NCBI GenBank assembly: GCA_011319805.1
Contig: SJRY01000287.1
Coordinates: 1 to 36,800 of the forward strand
DNA: 36,800 bases
Reading direction: 5' to 3'
From: Macrocybe gigantea
Lineage: Eukaryota > Basidiomycota > Agaricomycetes > Agaricales > Callistosporiaceae
Below, piece by piece: positions 9,048 to 19,236 of this stretch. The notes under the pieces are model-generated. The model was not told where the DNA came from and ran no database searches. It saw only the letters and a program-made list of their open reading frames with translations. Every line of letters begins with the position of its first letter. Position 1 is the first letter of the stretch. Made by a program: the position numbers and the translations under genes.

Positions 9048-12000
9048 GGAGGTGCTAAATCGCGACCCATACAACTGAAACAGACTCGCTTCGATACCGG
9101 ATGTAGATCATCCCATACTCTGAAATACACCATTCCTGCCAAGCGATCTGAAGCACCAAGAAAAACCATCCAAGGGGACAAACCACCAAAGAGGAAAGAG
9201 CTCGCAGTACCAGCGAGGATACGAACACGAAAAGGAATCGCAACGATAACACCAGAAGTCGATAGCGGAGCGGATAGGACCTGCATCAACACCGCGATAG
9301 TAGCAAAAACAGGACTGAAGACACGACGAATCAAGAAGATTCCCATCATAAATGCAGACGGATCACCCAATCGTCAGAAAACAGCAGACCGAGTAGCGGA
9401 GGTCCACATCGACATTAAAGGACACAAGGAGCATATGGAAGCCATCGTACTCGATATCGGAAAAACCGACATGCTACTAGGACATGACTGGCTTGTCTAC
9501 CACAACCCAACAATCAAATGGAGGACAGGAGAAATTGTCTTCGACAGATGCCCCAAAACGTGCAAAATAAACCACCAGACGATCAAGATACAGAAGGTGG
9601 CTGAACCAGCGAAAACCACAGCCAGCGACAAGACAGGAACCCAGATACCCCCATATCTGATCAGATTCAAACACCTCTTCAAGGAGAAGAACTTTGATCG
9701 CTTACCAGACCACAAAGAATGGGACCATGAAATAAACTTAACAAAGGATGCACCCAAAACGATACCGAGCAAGGTCTACCCGATGACACAGAAAGAGCTA
9801 GAGGAACTAGATGCCTTCGTCGAAGAAGGATTACGAACAGGAAAAATACGCCCATCGAAATCACCTTACGCAGCACCCTGCTTCTTTCGCAATAAGAAGG
9901 ATGGAAGCAAGCGACTCATCCAAGACTACCGGGAAATAAACAAATATACGGTCAAGGACAAGTTTCCACTACCACGCATCAGCGAGCTCCTCGACGTACT
10001 ACAAGGAGCAAAGTACTTTAGCAAGATCGATATTATCTGGGGGTACAATAACGTGCGCATCCGGAAAGGGGACGAATGGAAGGCAGCCTTCCTAACAGCA
10101 AGAGGACTCTTCGAACCGACAGTCATGTATTTTGGGCAGTGCAACGCACCAGGCACTTTTAGCCGAATGATGGCGAGCCTCTTCCAAGACCAAATACGAA
10201 GAAGAGTGTGCATAATCTATATGGATGACATTATAATCATCGGACGAACACGAGAGGAACTCCAAAAGAACACCATAGAAGTCATGGAAATACTGAACAA
10301 GAACGACCTATTCATCAAAGGACCGAAATGCGTCTGGGAATCATCGAAAGTCCCAGTACTAGGATACATCGTAGGAGAAGGGAAGGTAGAAATGGAACCA
10401 GAAAAGATCACAGCCGTACAATCCTGGCCAACCCCAAAGACGAAGAAAGAACTACAAAAGTTCTTGGGATTCACGAACTTTTACCGACGATTCATCAAGG
10501 GATATGCAAAGGTCGCTAAACCCCTGACGGAGTTGACTGGAAACAAAACATTCCAGTGGACAGACAAGCAACAAGGCGCTTTCAAAGAACTGATCCAACA
10601 TATAACCTCAGCACCCATTCTAGCACTACCACAGACAGAAGGAAAATTCCGAGTCGAAACGGACGCCTCAGGATATGCCATTGGAGCGGTACTATCACAA
10701 CAGCAGAAAGGACTATGGCATCCGATTGCATTCATTTCGAGATGCATGACCCCAGCAGAGCAAAACTACGAAATCTACGACAAGGAACTTCTTGCGATAA
10801 TGGTCGCACTAAAGACATGGAGACAATACCTCCTCGAAGCTCGAGAGAAGTTCGAAATATTGACGGATCACAAGAACCTATCATACTTCCGAAGCCGCAG
10901 CGACTCAATTCGAGACAGATTGGCTGGTACCTGAAATTACAGGAATACGACTACGAACTACGACACGTACCAGGAAAGGCGAATGGAAAAGCGGATGTCC
11001 TGTCACGAATGGCAGGATATGAAGAAAACCTAGCAGAGAAGGACGACATACAAATGATCAAAGAAGCAGCATTCATTCGACATCTGGAAGAGAATAATGA
11101 ACGAGACTTCGAATTTATGATGTTCGAGGACGAACACCCACAGAAAGAAGAAGCAGAAAATAACGAAACAATACAAACAAGAGGAATCACGATGATCGAA
11201 TCCTCAAGGATAGAACAAATTCGACAATGCACACGAAGGGAAACGATCGTAACAACAGGACTGAAGGAAAAACCACACTGGTTCACAGAAGACGACCACA
11301 TCGTATATGTAGGAGGGAAAATCTATGTTCCTCCAGACAACAAACTGAAGGAAAACATCATGTTTGAACACCACGACACACCCATCGGAGGACACCCAGG
11401 GCAATACCGCATGCACGAGCTCATAAGCCGCACCTATTGGTGGCCATCAATGCTGACAGACATCAAGAAGTATGTCAATGGATGCGAAACATGTCAGCGA
11501 AACAAAATCATCCGACAAAAGAAACACGCACCCCTGCACCCGCACGAAGTCCCACAACAACCATGGGAAGATATCGGAGTAGATCTCATAGGACCGCTAC
11601 CCAGCTCGAACGGCTTTAACGCCATCGCCGCAGTCACAGACCGCCTGACCAAGATGATCCACCTAGTTCCCACAAAGACCGAACTCACAGCAGAGGGTCT
11701 CGCACGACTATACCGAGACAATGTGTGGCGGCTTCATGGAATTCCACGAAAGATCATCAGTGATCGAGGACCCCAGTTCGCAGCACGATTCATGACAGCA
11801 CTTCTAAAATTACTCGGAACAAAGCAAAACCTATCAACGGCCTATCACCCACAGACAGATGGACAGGCGGAGCGATCCCACCAAGAAACGGAAGCCTTCC
11901 TCAGAAGCTTCACAAACAACCTACAGGACGATTGGGCAGAATGGATAGCAATTGCAGAGTACCAATACAATGACAAAGCACACCAGGGAACGAAGGAGAC

Positions 12001-12672
12001 ACCATTCTACCTCAACTATGGAATGCACCCCTGGAAGGGAGAGCCGCAGACGACAGAAGGGAATAACCCCGCAGCAAAAGACTTCGTCAAAAGAATGAGC
12101 CAAATACGAAAGGAAGCAAATGCCGCGCTACAATATGCACAAACACGAGCCAAAGACAATTACGACGCGAGACGAAAACCTGCCCGGAATACAAGAAAGG
12201 AGATAGAGTATGGCTAGAAGCCACCAATATCACAGTCAATCGACCATCAAAGAAGTTATCGGCACTCCGATACGGACCGTTCAAGGTGGTTGAAAAGAAA
12301 GGAGCCTCGGCATATTGCCTGGAACTCCCAGCATCATGGCAGCTGATACACCCCGTGTTCAATGAAACACTGCTCACGCCTTACAAAGGACCCCGTTTCA
12401 AGATACAAGAGCGACCATCACCACCACCCCCTGAAATCATAAATGATGAAGAAGAGTACGAGATAGAAGAGATCCTAAAAAGGAAGAAACAAGGGAAGGG
12501 GACACTATTCCTGGTCAAATGGAAAGGATACGGACACGAAGAGAACACATGGATCAAAGAGAAGGAGCTGGGGAATGCGCAGCAAGCTCTAGACCACTTC
12601 CTAAAGAAGACTGCGAACCAGGATAAAAGGATCACGACAAGAGGGAAGAAGACCAAAAATCGCACTTCATGA
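9018..12672 (+). pseudogene. gypsy copy 2 pol (protease, RT, RNase H, integrase, chromodomain), two frame breaks
   Basis: Read by -1 shift from Gag. Domains in order: protease DSGADRTCINT (Asp at 9261); RT with YMDD near 10218; RNase H (ETDASGYAIG near 10660); integrase zinc finger HX4H/CX2C (11416-11505); integrase core with VDLIGPLP (near 11580), SDRGPQF (near 11760) and GQAERSH (near 11865); chromodomain with LFLVKWKGYGHEENTW (near 12510). The chromodomain should direct insertion to marked chromatin. The first part is open to 10934, then the phase changes near 10893 (after LSYFR) and again near 12183 (before EYKKGDRVW). Both breaks sit at the same bases in copy 1. Each looks like one lost base in a short run (AAA, CCCC). 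Confidence 0.93.
9024..9030 (+). promoter_or_regulatory. -1 ribosomal frameshift heptamer G GGT TTT between gag and pol
   Basis: In the Gag frame the codons are GGT (9025-9027) and TTT (9028-9030), giving the canonical X XXY YYZ arrangement. Pol is in the -1 frame and opens at 9018, just after a TGA at 9015-9017, while Gag stops at 9046-9048. The heptamer is therefore inside the only window where a -1 shift would join Gag to Pol. Confidence 0.75.
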
Positions 12673-13067
12673 CCACCAACGCCCCCATCAGCATTGACAG
12701 CAGCGAGGGCAGCCGCGCACCTACCCCCAACCGCCCAAGCGACCTCGAGAATCTGGCAAGGATTCTCAATGCTAGCGACTACATGGACCCCCTCGCCATC
12801 ACACTCGGCGCATATATGCGCTATGTTATGACCGTCCGCACGCACCTCTGGACCGGGAGAACCCCTGATGGGACCGGCCCCACTGCAGCTGAACGTATCG
12901 CGCTTCGCGAAGCAATGGAAATGCTTCACACAGAAAACCGGCGGCTTAAACTCCTCGCCACCACACTCCACCACATTCGCGCCTATAATGAAGAGCTCAT
13001 TCATACATGGGCCCCGCGTGCCGCGACCGCCTGGGAGACCAATACTGGGTGGGGACAGCTGGACTAA
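12669..13067 (+). CDS. gypsy copy 2 third reading frame (132 codons), unknown function
   Basis: Starts in an ATGA overlap with the Pol stop (ATG 12669-12671, TGA 12670-12672) and ends TAA before the polypurine tract. Predicted protein: Ser/Pro-rich N-terminus, then a helical segment with Leu/Met heptads (EAMEML, ENRRLKLLATTL). No family recognised. It matches the copy 1 frame until about residue 115, where a one-base difference changes the C-terminus. Presence in both copies shows that it belongs to the element; protein expression is untested. Confidence 0.55.
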   Translation: MTTNAPISIDSSEGSRAPTPNRPSDLENLARILNASDYMDPLAITLGAYMRYVMTVRTHLWTGRTPDGTGPTAAERIALREAMEMLHTENRRLKLLATTLHHIRAYNEELIHTWAPRAATAWETNTGWGQLD

Positions 13068-13091
13068 GGTTTTTCGCGAGGATGCGAATCT

Positions 13092-13104
13092 AAAGAGAGG
13101 GTGA
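13092..13104 (+). promoter_or_regulatory. gypsy copy 2 polypurine tract
   Basis: AAAGAGAGGGTGA abuts the 3' LTR, the expected plus-strand primer position. Confidence 0.85.
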
Positions 13105-13424
13105 TGTTACAGACGCCGCCCAAAGGACTATTCATTTTCTTATCTTATCTTTCCCACATCCCTTATCTCCCCCATCATGCTGCGCAGCGCGCAGCCATCG
13201 AGTCATCTCACTTCCCTAGTCATCCTGAGTCATCTCCTTCCAGTCTTACTCATCCGCAGCCCACAGCATTGCGCAGCCCATGGTCCGTGCTCGAGTACTG
13301 TAGTGTATATAAGGACTCCCAGATGTACCAGTAACGCTAGGCTTAATATTCCTTTTGCCATCATCTCAAGACCACTCTCGCACTTAGTCTGCCCGAGTCC
13401 TTCTGAGATTCGTCTAGCCTAACA
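13105..13424 (+). repeat. gypsy copy 2 3' LTR (320 bases)
   Basis: Identical to the 5' LTR except CAGCCCACAG where the 5' LTR has CAGTCCACAG, as far as I can align by eye. It is followed at once by the target duplication. Confidence 0.96.
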
Positions 13425-13429
13425 CAAAC
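13425..13429 (+). repeat. 5-base target site duplication CAAAC, right
   Basis: Exact repeat of 6905-6909. Confidence 0.95.
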
Positions 13430-15689
13430 ACCCGACTTCAGAAGTAATGATGACGACTATGATCCATCGACTGGCGCACCTCCAGGTGGCAACAATAACG
13501 ATGATCCTGAAACTCCTCATCCACCTCCACCTTCAGAATCACGATCACGAGATCATGGTCAGACTCGTGATAGACCACGTGACCCCCCTTCAGAAAAAGA
13601 AGCTGATGCGCATGACGATGATGCAGAAGCTCCGGATAATCCTCTACCGGGAAACCAGGAACCTATTCAGGAACCTGAAGAACGTCCCAATCCTTTCGAA
13701 CCACGCGAAGGTGATTTAGAAGAATTGCGTTGCCGCAGAGACCTGCGCGAACCCGCTGATATCTTAAATGATCCTAGGTGACCAATACGCAATCTTCCGA
13801 GACAAAGACCACAGAGAGATATCCGTCCGCCCAAAAGGCCAGGTAATGTCTATGGAGATCGCCCTCCAACAGAACAATTTCGAGACATGAACCGACAACG
13901 GTTCTGGAGAAAAAATGTCGAAAACGACACACGACCTTGAGAAGCACCGGTTCCCGGACCGACTCGAGAAGATGAACCCGTCAATTCTCCACCGAATATG
14001 GACATTGATCCCGATATGGACACTAGATCCGATCTTACCCGAATAGTCCGGGAAGAGGGAGTAGAGCTATCAAATTATTTGCTTTCTAAAGCACTTCCGG
14101 TCGATAGCGAAATTCCACAAACAATTGGCGACATAGAGCGCTTACCAGAGCAGCTCAAGAAGGAATGGAAAGACGCTTGCCATGACGAGTTGTTGTCACT
14201 CGAAAAGCGCAAGGTCTTTGAACTGGTGGACTTGCCGAAAGGCAGAAAACCTATTAAAAATAAATGGGTTTTCACCATTAAAAGTAACGGACGAAAGAAA
14301 GCGCACTTAGTCGCAAAAGGCTTCTCTCAGAAAGAGGGAATCGATTATGATGAGATTTTCTCGCCTGTCGTCCGATACGAGACTTTGTGAATAATACTCG
14401 CAATAGCAGCTCTCGAAAATTGGGTCATTCTTGCCCTAGACGTCAAAACTGCTTTCTTATATGGCGATTTAGAAGTAGAAATATACATGGAGCAGCCAAC
14501 AGGCTTTCAGCTGAAAGGCGCTCTAAAGAATAAAGTCCTGCGACTGAGAAAGGCGCTCTACGGACTTAAGCAAGCATCACTCGCCTGGTGGAAACAAGTT
14601 AACAAAACCATGGCGAAGCTAGGCTTTAAATGCCTATACACCGATGCTGGCATATACATCTACAAAGAAGGCTCCAAACTTGTCGTAGCCATAATCTACG
14701 TAGATGATGGACTCTTCCTAGGCCCAGATCGCAAACTTGCAGCCAAGAAGAAGTCCGAATTCATGAAGATCTGGGAATGCCGAGATCTAGGCGATGCTGA
14801 AGAATTCCTTGGCATCAAGATCAGACGTGATGGTCAGAAGATCATCCTCGACCAACAGGATTATCTCCGAAAGGTTGTTAAGCGTTTCGGCATGGAGAAT
14901 GCGAAGATCGCATCAACTCCCTTACCCGCCGGCTATCAACCGATAGCTAATAATGTGGCAATCAACCCAGAACTTCGATCGCAATACCAAGCAGTTATTG
15001 GATCGCTCCTTTATCTGATGCTCGGTACAAGGCCAGACATAGCCTTTGCAGTTATCAAAATGTCACAATTCTCTGCGAACCCTTCGCAAGAACACCTTAA
15101 TCGGGCAATGTATATTGTGCGATATCTCGCTGGTACCCCTGATTACCAATTGACTTTTGACGGTGCCTCAAATGAGGGACTAATCGCATATACCGACTCT
15201 GATTGGGCTTCCGACCCGATCAAACGACGATCCACGATGGGCTTCTTTATGAAACTCGCCAATGCCACAATCTGCTGGAATTCGTGACTCCAAAAAACAG
15301 TGGCATTATCCTCTACTGAAGCCGAATACATGGCGCTCTCTGATTGTAGCCGCCAAGTTGTTTGGATTCAGCAAATGTTCGCCGAACTGGGATTCAAAGA
15401 ATCCAAAACGCCAATCTGTGGCGACAACCAAGGTTCTATCTTCATAGGATCTAATCCAGTTCAAGAAAGACGAACAAAACATATAGACATTCGCTATCAC
15501 TATATACGCGAATGTGTTGAAGATGAAAAAGTCTCAGTAGTCTTCATTCCAGGGAACGAAAATCCTGCAGACATGTTCACAAAGAACTTGGCGCAAATCA
15601 AGTACCTAAAATTTCGCGAGCAATTAGGGCTTACCTTTTTTGCCAAATGCGCTCAAATTGAAGCTGCATTTAGCGAGGGGGAGTGTTGA
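13430..15689 (+). pseudogene. copia integrase tail, reverse transcriptase and RNase H, four in-frame TGA codons
   Basis: One phase is kept from the insertion point to the final TGA at 15687-15689. An acidic, proline-rich linker leads to RT: WKDACHDELLSLEKRKVFEL, KNKWVFTIKSNG, LDVKTAFLYGDL, LRKALYGLKQ and YVDD at 14697-14708. RNase H shows AYTDSDWASD, SSTEAEYMAL and NPADMFTK. The only interruptions are TGA at 13779, 13938, 14388 and 15285, with no TAA, TAG or indel. The last two sit where related proteins have Arg or a similar residue, so CGA-to-TGA change is the simplest cause. This differs from the 5' half of the same element, which is mainly frameshifted. Confidence 0.9.
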
Positions 15690-15992
15690 AAATGTGGCAG
15701 CAACCCTGCACCCTATTATTTTCCCTCTGCCCTAATTTTCTTGGCTTCACAGCGCAGTCTGTATGCTCAGTCATACTCTGCGCTATTATCACTAGGATTA
15801 GTGAGCGCACCCTCAACCCTGATGGTCTGTGCGCCACTTAGATATGTATAAATATGTCCTATGTAGTATGCCAATAAGATAACCGAGTTTCACTCAACCA
15901 AGCCTACGCAGTAAGACTAACCTCCAACAATCCACTAACGTAAGTAGTCCGTTCTAGCTCAAGAGCTTCCTAGCTTGGGTCCAGTTTCAACA
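15684..15992 (+). repeat. copia 3' LTR (309 bases)
   Basis: Begins TGTTGAAAATG and ends CAGTTTCAACA; the ends are 8-base inverted repeats (TGTTGAAA / TTTCAACA). It is preceded by the polypurine tract GCGAGGGGGAG (about 15673-15683), the usual copia arrangement. The last codons of RNase H run into the tract. The base after the LTR is the start of the tRNA fragment ATTGCCGCC. Confidence 0.92.
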
Positions 15993-16041
15993 ATTGCCGC
16001 CTTTCACGCGGCAGCTCGGGGTTCAATTCCCCGTACCGGAA
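15993..16041 (+). pseudogene. 3' half of tRNA-Glu(UUC), cut by the copia element
   Basis: The sequence from ATTGCCGCC to CCGGA matches the anticodon arm, variable region, T arm and 3' acceptor strand of tRNA-Glu. The stem GCCGC/GCGGC encloses the loop CTTTCAC, so the anticodon is TTC. The acceptor end TACCGGA implies a 5' strand TCCGGTA, which is missing. The 5' acceptor, D arm and A box are separated from it by the copia element. A T5 run at 16055-16059 is the old Pol III stop. The T loop reads GGTTCAATTCC instead of the usual GGTTCGAATCC pattern. Confidence 0.88.
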
Positions 16042-16164
16042 GATCTTTCGTATCTTTTTGAATCGAAGGTGTGCTTCTCTTCTAACCACGCACCAAAAAT
16101 ACACTGAAAGTCGTCTATTCATCCCATCAGAGCTGGTACTATTATTTACTATAGAAAGATGTCA

Positions 16165-16236
16165 TCGGATATGGTGTAACGGCTAACATTGCCGCCTCTC
16201 ACGCGGCAGCTCGGGGTTCGATTCCCCGTATCCGAA
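16165..16236 (+). tRNA. tRNA-Glu(CUC)
   Basis: 72 bases. The acceptor TCGGATA pairs with TATCCGA at 16229-16235, with discriminator A. The anticodon stem GCCGC/GCGGC holds the loop CTCTCAC, anticodon CTC, which reads GAG codons. The T arm has GGTTCGATTCC (B box), and GGTGTAACGG lies in the A-box position. A T5 run begins at 16240, the Pol III terminator. There is no intron. It lies about 125 bases after the broken tRNA-Glu(UUC), so this was a pair of Glu tRNAs. Confidence 0.95.
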
Positions 16237-16328
16237 TCCTTTTTACCCGCAATTGAACTTCCCTACTTTCACGCCGTCATGCATGCAACCGCAGACAACA
16301 ATTCGTTTTCCACTACATTACATATATT

Positions 16329-18141
16329 TCATGCAAATCCCAGGATTTCGTTAGCATCCCGCATTACCGTCTTTACCCCTTCCGTTGTGCCGTCCCAGAA
16401 AGTAAACTTTTCAAAGCCCATGCCAGCTTTCGCGACAGAAGTCTTGAGGATGTCTTCTCTGGCCCTTCCAACAAACTCGCTTTCGCCCACACCACCGGGG
16501 AAGTCGGGAGGAGGAACACCTTGGATGAACGCGAGCTTCTGCCTGGCGATGTACTCCACGTTCGATCGAGTGAGAGGCGCCGCACCGATGTACATGACCG
16601 AGGAATCGCCTTTGCCCCCATGCTTTGATTCCACAGCATGGATTCCATCTATCGGCAATGAGGCAACGTCAGAAAGGCTGGAGGGACTGAAAAGTAGTAA
16701 AACATGCTTACCGCAATGCCAGTACACGCAATCGCCGGGTTCGACCTTTGGAACGCTGGTCATAGTGATGCCGAGTTCTAAATGTGGGTGCGTTTCGTCG
16801 GAGAACTCTTGACCGCGGCCTGGAGGAGAGCCGGGAAACGACGTGCTGTCGAGATCCAAACGCCAATTGTCGGCGCTGAGATATTCCTCGTTGGTTTCGA
16901 ATGCAGTGCGAGGCTTGATGGACGTGAAGAAAGGTCTCATCCAGAAGTATGCGGTGGCATGTTTGATGGAAGGATGGACGCCTGTGCGATATGCAGTGAG
17001 ACGCCTGTGTTCTGTCGATGAGCTGTAGGATACATACGTAGAGTACCTTCACCAGGTCCAGTGTATGATAACGAAAGCCAACCCTGGCAGGTGACGGTAA
17101 GCCAAACTCGAGGGTAGACTGATGATGGACAAACCTGGAAAGTTCGGAAGACGCTGGAGCCGCCAGGAGAGTCGTAAAGGTCCGTATTGGCTTCGACACG
17201 CTCGTCCACTTTCCACGGGTCCCAATCTTCCCATTTCGTGACAATCTGACGATACACAGAGCTGTAAACTTCGTCCTCCAGCGTTCGATGGTCCCCGAAT
17301 CGGAATGCGGACCCAGTGCAAAGGAAGTGTCACCAGGATGGCGTTCACGACAGCGATCCGCATACAAAACAGGGGTATTCAACGAGATGGCTGAAGAAGG
17401 CGAAGCGTTCCAGAGTTCGTTCAACCTAGTGACGATCCGGATCATCCGTCTGTACCACATTCGTGAGTCATGATAACGATATTCGAGCGAAAATACGAAC
17501 GGATGAGTGCGGGCTTCTAGCTGAGCGGGTGTCCAAAACAAGTCGAACACCTGATAGAACTTCAGAATACCGTCCTTTAACAAACTTCTGATAGTATACC
17601 TGAGGATCGTGTTCCGGAAAACCTGGCATCAAGGTTAACGTTGATGTAAAGACTTTACTAGATCGAGGCCAAATACCTTTAGTGCTTGGGTTCTCCTTGA
17701 CGTATTCGCGGATGCTTTCCTTCCACTTCAAAGCTTGTTCAGTGTCCACAACGCCCTTGACGACAACCGTGCCACATTCCAAGACCTTGCGAGCAGCTGC
17801 CGAATTATTGTCACCTTCGACAAGGTCCTCAAAGGCGATCTCTGGAATGTTCTGACATGGAAGTCAGCGCACAACAAATATCCGAGCGGTCAAAAAAAAA
17901 GATGTACGGAAACGCCCTTGGCGGCCCATTTCGGGTTGTTGACTTTGAGCTCGTCAAGCAGGCGCTTCCAGCCAGCGACAAGCTGACGTTCAGCCTCTTC
18001 GTTTGGGACAAGCTTTCTCTTCAGATCAGCGAAGCGCTGGGGCAATGGCGCGCCCCCCGAACCAGAGAGCGATTCAAAGAAGGCGCCGATGGTTCCAGGA
18101 GCCTTGTTGTTGATAGCACCCATAGAAGTCATGGATGTCAT
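16329..18141 (-). CDS. DUF1479 family protein (putative 2-oxoglutarate/Fe(II) oxygenase), one-base break in exon 5
   Basis: Eight exons: 18141-17908, 17851-17677, 17622-17600, 17550-17501, 17449-17135, 17083-17038, 16981-16712, 16648-16329. All joins keep phase except inside exon 5, where one base is missing near 17279 (ERW then DEVYSSVYRQ). Restored length is about 477 residues, normal for this family (E. coli YbiU, yeast Gig2). Motifs: GTVVVKGVV, FDLFWTPAQLEARTHP, the iron-site pair HSD in LGPHSDSG (His209, Asp211) and the later His in WHCDGIHAV, then MRPFFTSIKP. The double-stranded beta-helix fold is known for the family; the substrate is not. Exon 3 is only 23 bases. The DUF1479 assignment is firm; function and whether the break is real are not. 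Confidence 0.85.
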
Positions 18142-18211
18142 TGTAGGGATATGAACAACGCAGAAACGCGGAAAAAATAGGCCAATGGCACAGGCGCGGC
18201 CCCAATTTGGG

Positions 18212-18218
18212 CTTTATA
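18212..18218 (-). promoter_or_regulatory. TATA box of the DUF1479 gene
   Basis: TATAAAG on the minus strand about 71 bases before the ATG at 18141; consistent with a fungal core promoter. Confidence 0.45.
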
Positions 18219-19236
18219 TCCTTGCAGCAAGAAGGCCATGAAACGCGTCCGCCGGAGGGAAAAATCGAAGGCGCAGAGTGCGATGAGCATGGACGGACTC
18301 ATTTCCGGCGATCTCTTACTGCGTCGGCGTGGAGATAAGCATCTGGCTGTCTCGTCGGCCACGGACTAGCCCACATCTATGATCAATACCCAGGTCCCAT
18401 AATTTCGCAACCATATGCTTATTATTTCCTAGATTCTCTCAGCTGTCAAGCAGCTTTTACTCCATTGCGACTACGGAGCTAGATTGCCTGCGTACCTTAT
18501 TGACATCTTGCGGCCTCAAAGGAGTCAGAAGCTCACAAAGACGAATCCAGAAACGCTGCTCTCAGCGCGGGCTCCATGATGCAGAGCAACTTGACATCAG
18601 CGGCCATAAAGGAAAAACTGACTGACGTGAGAGATTGACTGGAATTGGCATTTAGGCACGAAGATAGACCGGGTGCTGATGCGCTGATGCTGGATGAGAA
18701 CGGGCGTTCGGACGACCTGAAAGAGTGAAAGACGGCTCACCGCCACCGGAAATTTATCGGAAAAATCCTATATTCTAGCTTCATTGTGAGCAAAACGTTT
18801 ATCGATGCTCCCTCCACATGTAGCCGACAGTGTTATGGTGATGAAAGCACAAGTACAGTAATACCTCACGAATTTGATGTGCAGGCATCGTTTGTCCTCC
18901 GTTTTGTAAAATTTCCTTCCTCGCCAAACCTTTCGTTTCGCAGTTGATTGCCCGTTTTCTTCCACTCGAAGTCAACCATTAAGAATTACCTATCCTCCTT
19001 GTGCCACGAGATGTCAATGCTGCCTTTCGAAGAATGTCAAGAATATCGTCGTTGGTCTATCTTGATCTCTGCGAGCTCTATGCCATGTTTAAATCTCAAC
19101 ACACACTTGCACATCATCCGTAACAACATGCTTTCGCAATTCTACCCCATACCCCAACCTTTGATTCATGCCAAATACTGTATCGTCGACGCCTGTCACT
19201 TCCTGACACAGGATTCGAAAATTTGTTCTTGAGGAA
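18219..19236 (-). other. intergenic, no gene recognised
   Basis: About 1 kb between the DUF1479 promoter and the 3' end of the dehydrogenase. Short open frames here have no start context, splice pattern or family motif. It should hold the upstream control region of the DUF1479 gene and the 3' untranslated region of the dehydrogenase. Confidence 0.6.

Larger units (their letters stand above)
6910..13424 (+). mobile_element. Ty3/gypsy chromodomain retrotransposon, copy 2, full length
   Basis: The 6515-base element has two 320-base LTRs that differ at one position that I can find (T at 7064 region, C in the 3' LTR near 13260), so insertion was recent. Order: 5' LTR, self-complementary primer site, long leader, Gag, -1 shift site, Pol (protease, RT, RNase H, integrase, chromodomain), third small frame, polypurine tract, 3' LTR. 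A C-terminal chromodomain plus a self-priming site place it with Tf1/sushi-type chromoviruses. Frame breaks near 8390, 10893 and 12183 mean this copy may not be autonomous as read. It split the copia element between integrase and RT. Confidence 0.96.
4151..15992 (+). mobile_element. Ty1/copia retrotransposon split by gypsy copy 2; 5' LTR outside window
   Basis: Copia sequence occupies 4151-6909 and resumes at 13425-15992. Domain order is Gag, protease, integrase, then (after the gypsy insertion) reverse transcriptase and RNase H, the order that defines Ty1/copia. The 3' LTR ends at 15992 and is followed directly by the 3' half of a tRNA-Glu gene, so the element integrated into that tRNA. Its own 5' LTR must lie upstream of gypsy copy 1, beyond the window. 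When the gypsy insertion and one copy of CAAAC are removed, one reading frame runs from the integrase tail into the acidic, proline-rich linker before RT, confirming that the two parts are one element. Confidence 0.93.

Noticed and set aside
10556..12217. Reading the long frame from 10556 as a separate integrase gene with its own start
   Set aside because: Its first 100 codons overlap RNase H in another phase and are not protein-like; the true content begins after the frame break near 10893.
12381..13004. 207-codon minus-strand open frame, also present at 3111-3734
   Set aside because: It is antisense to the chromodomain and third frame; it is in both copies only because the copies are near identical. 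No start context or family motif.
12669..13067. Third frame as an envelope gene
   Set aside because: No signal peptide, membrane segment or cysteine pattern.
16000..16236. Tandem tRNA halves as a short repeat array or CRISPR-like structure
   Set aside because: Only two units, each explained by tRNA-Glu with different anticodons.
16189..16812. 207-codon plus-strand open frame starting in the tRNA
   Set aside because: Antisense of the DUF1479 last exons, which have clear family motifs and splice sites.
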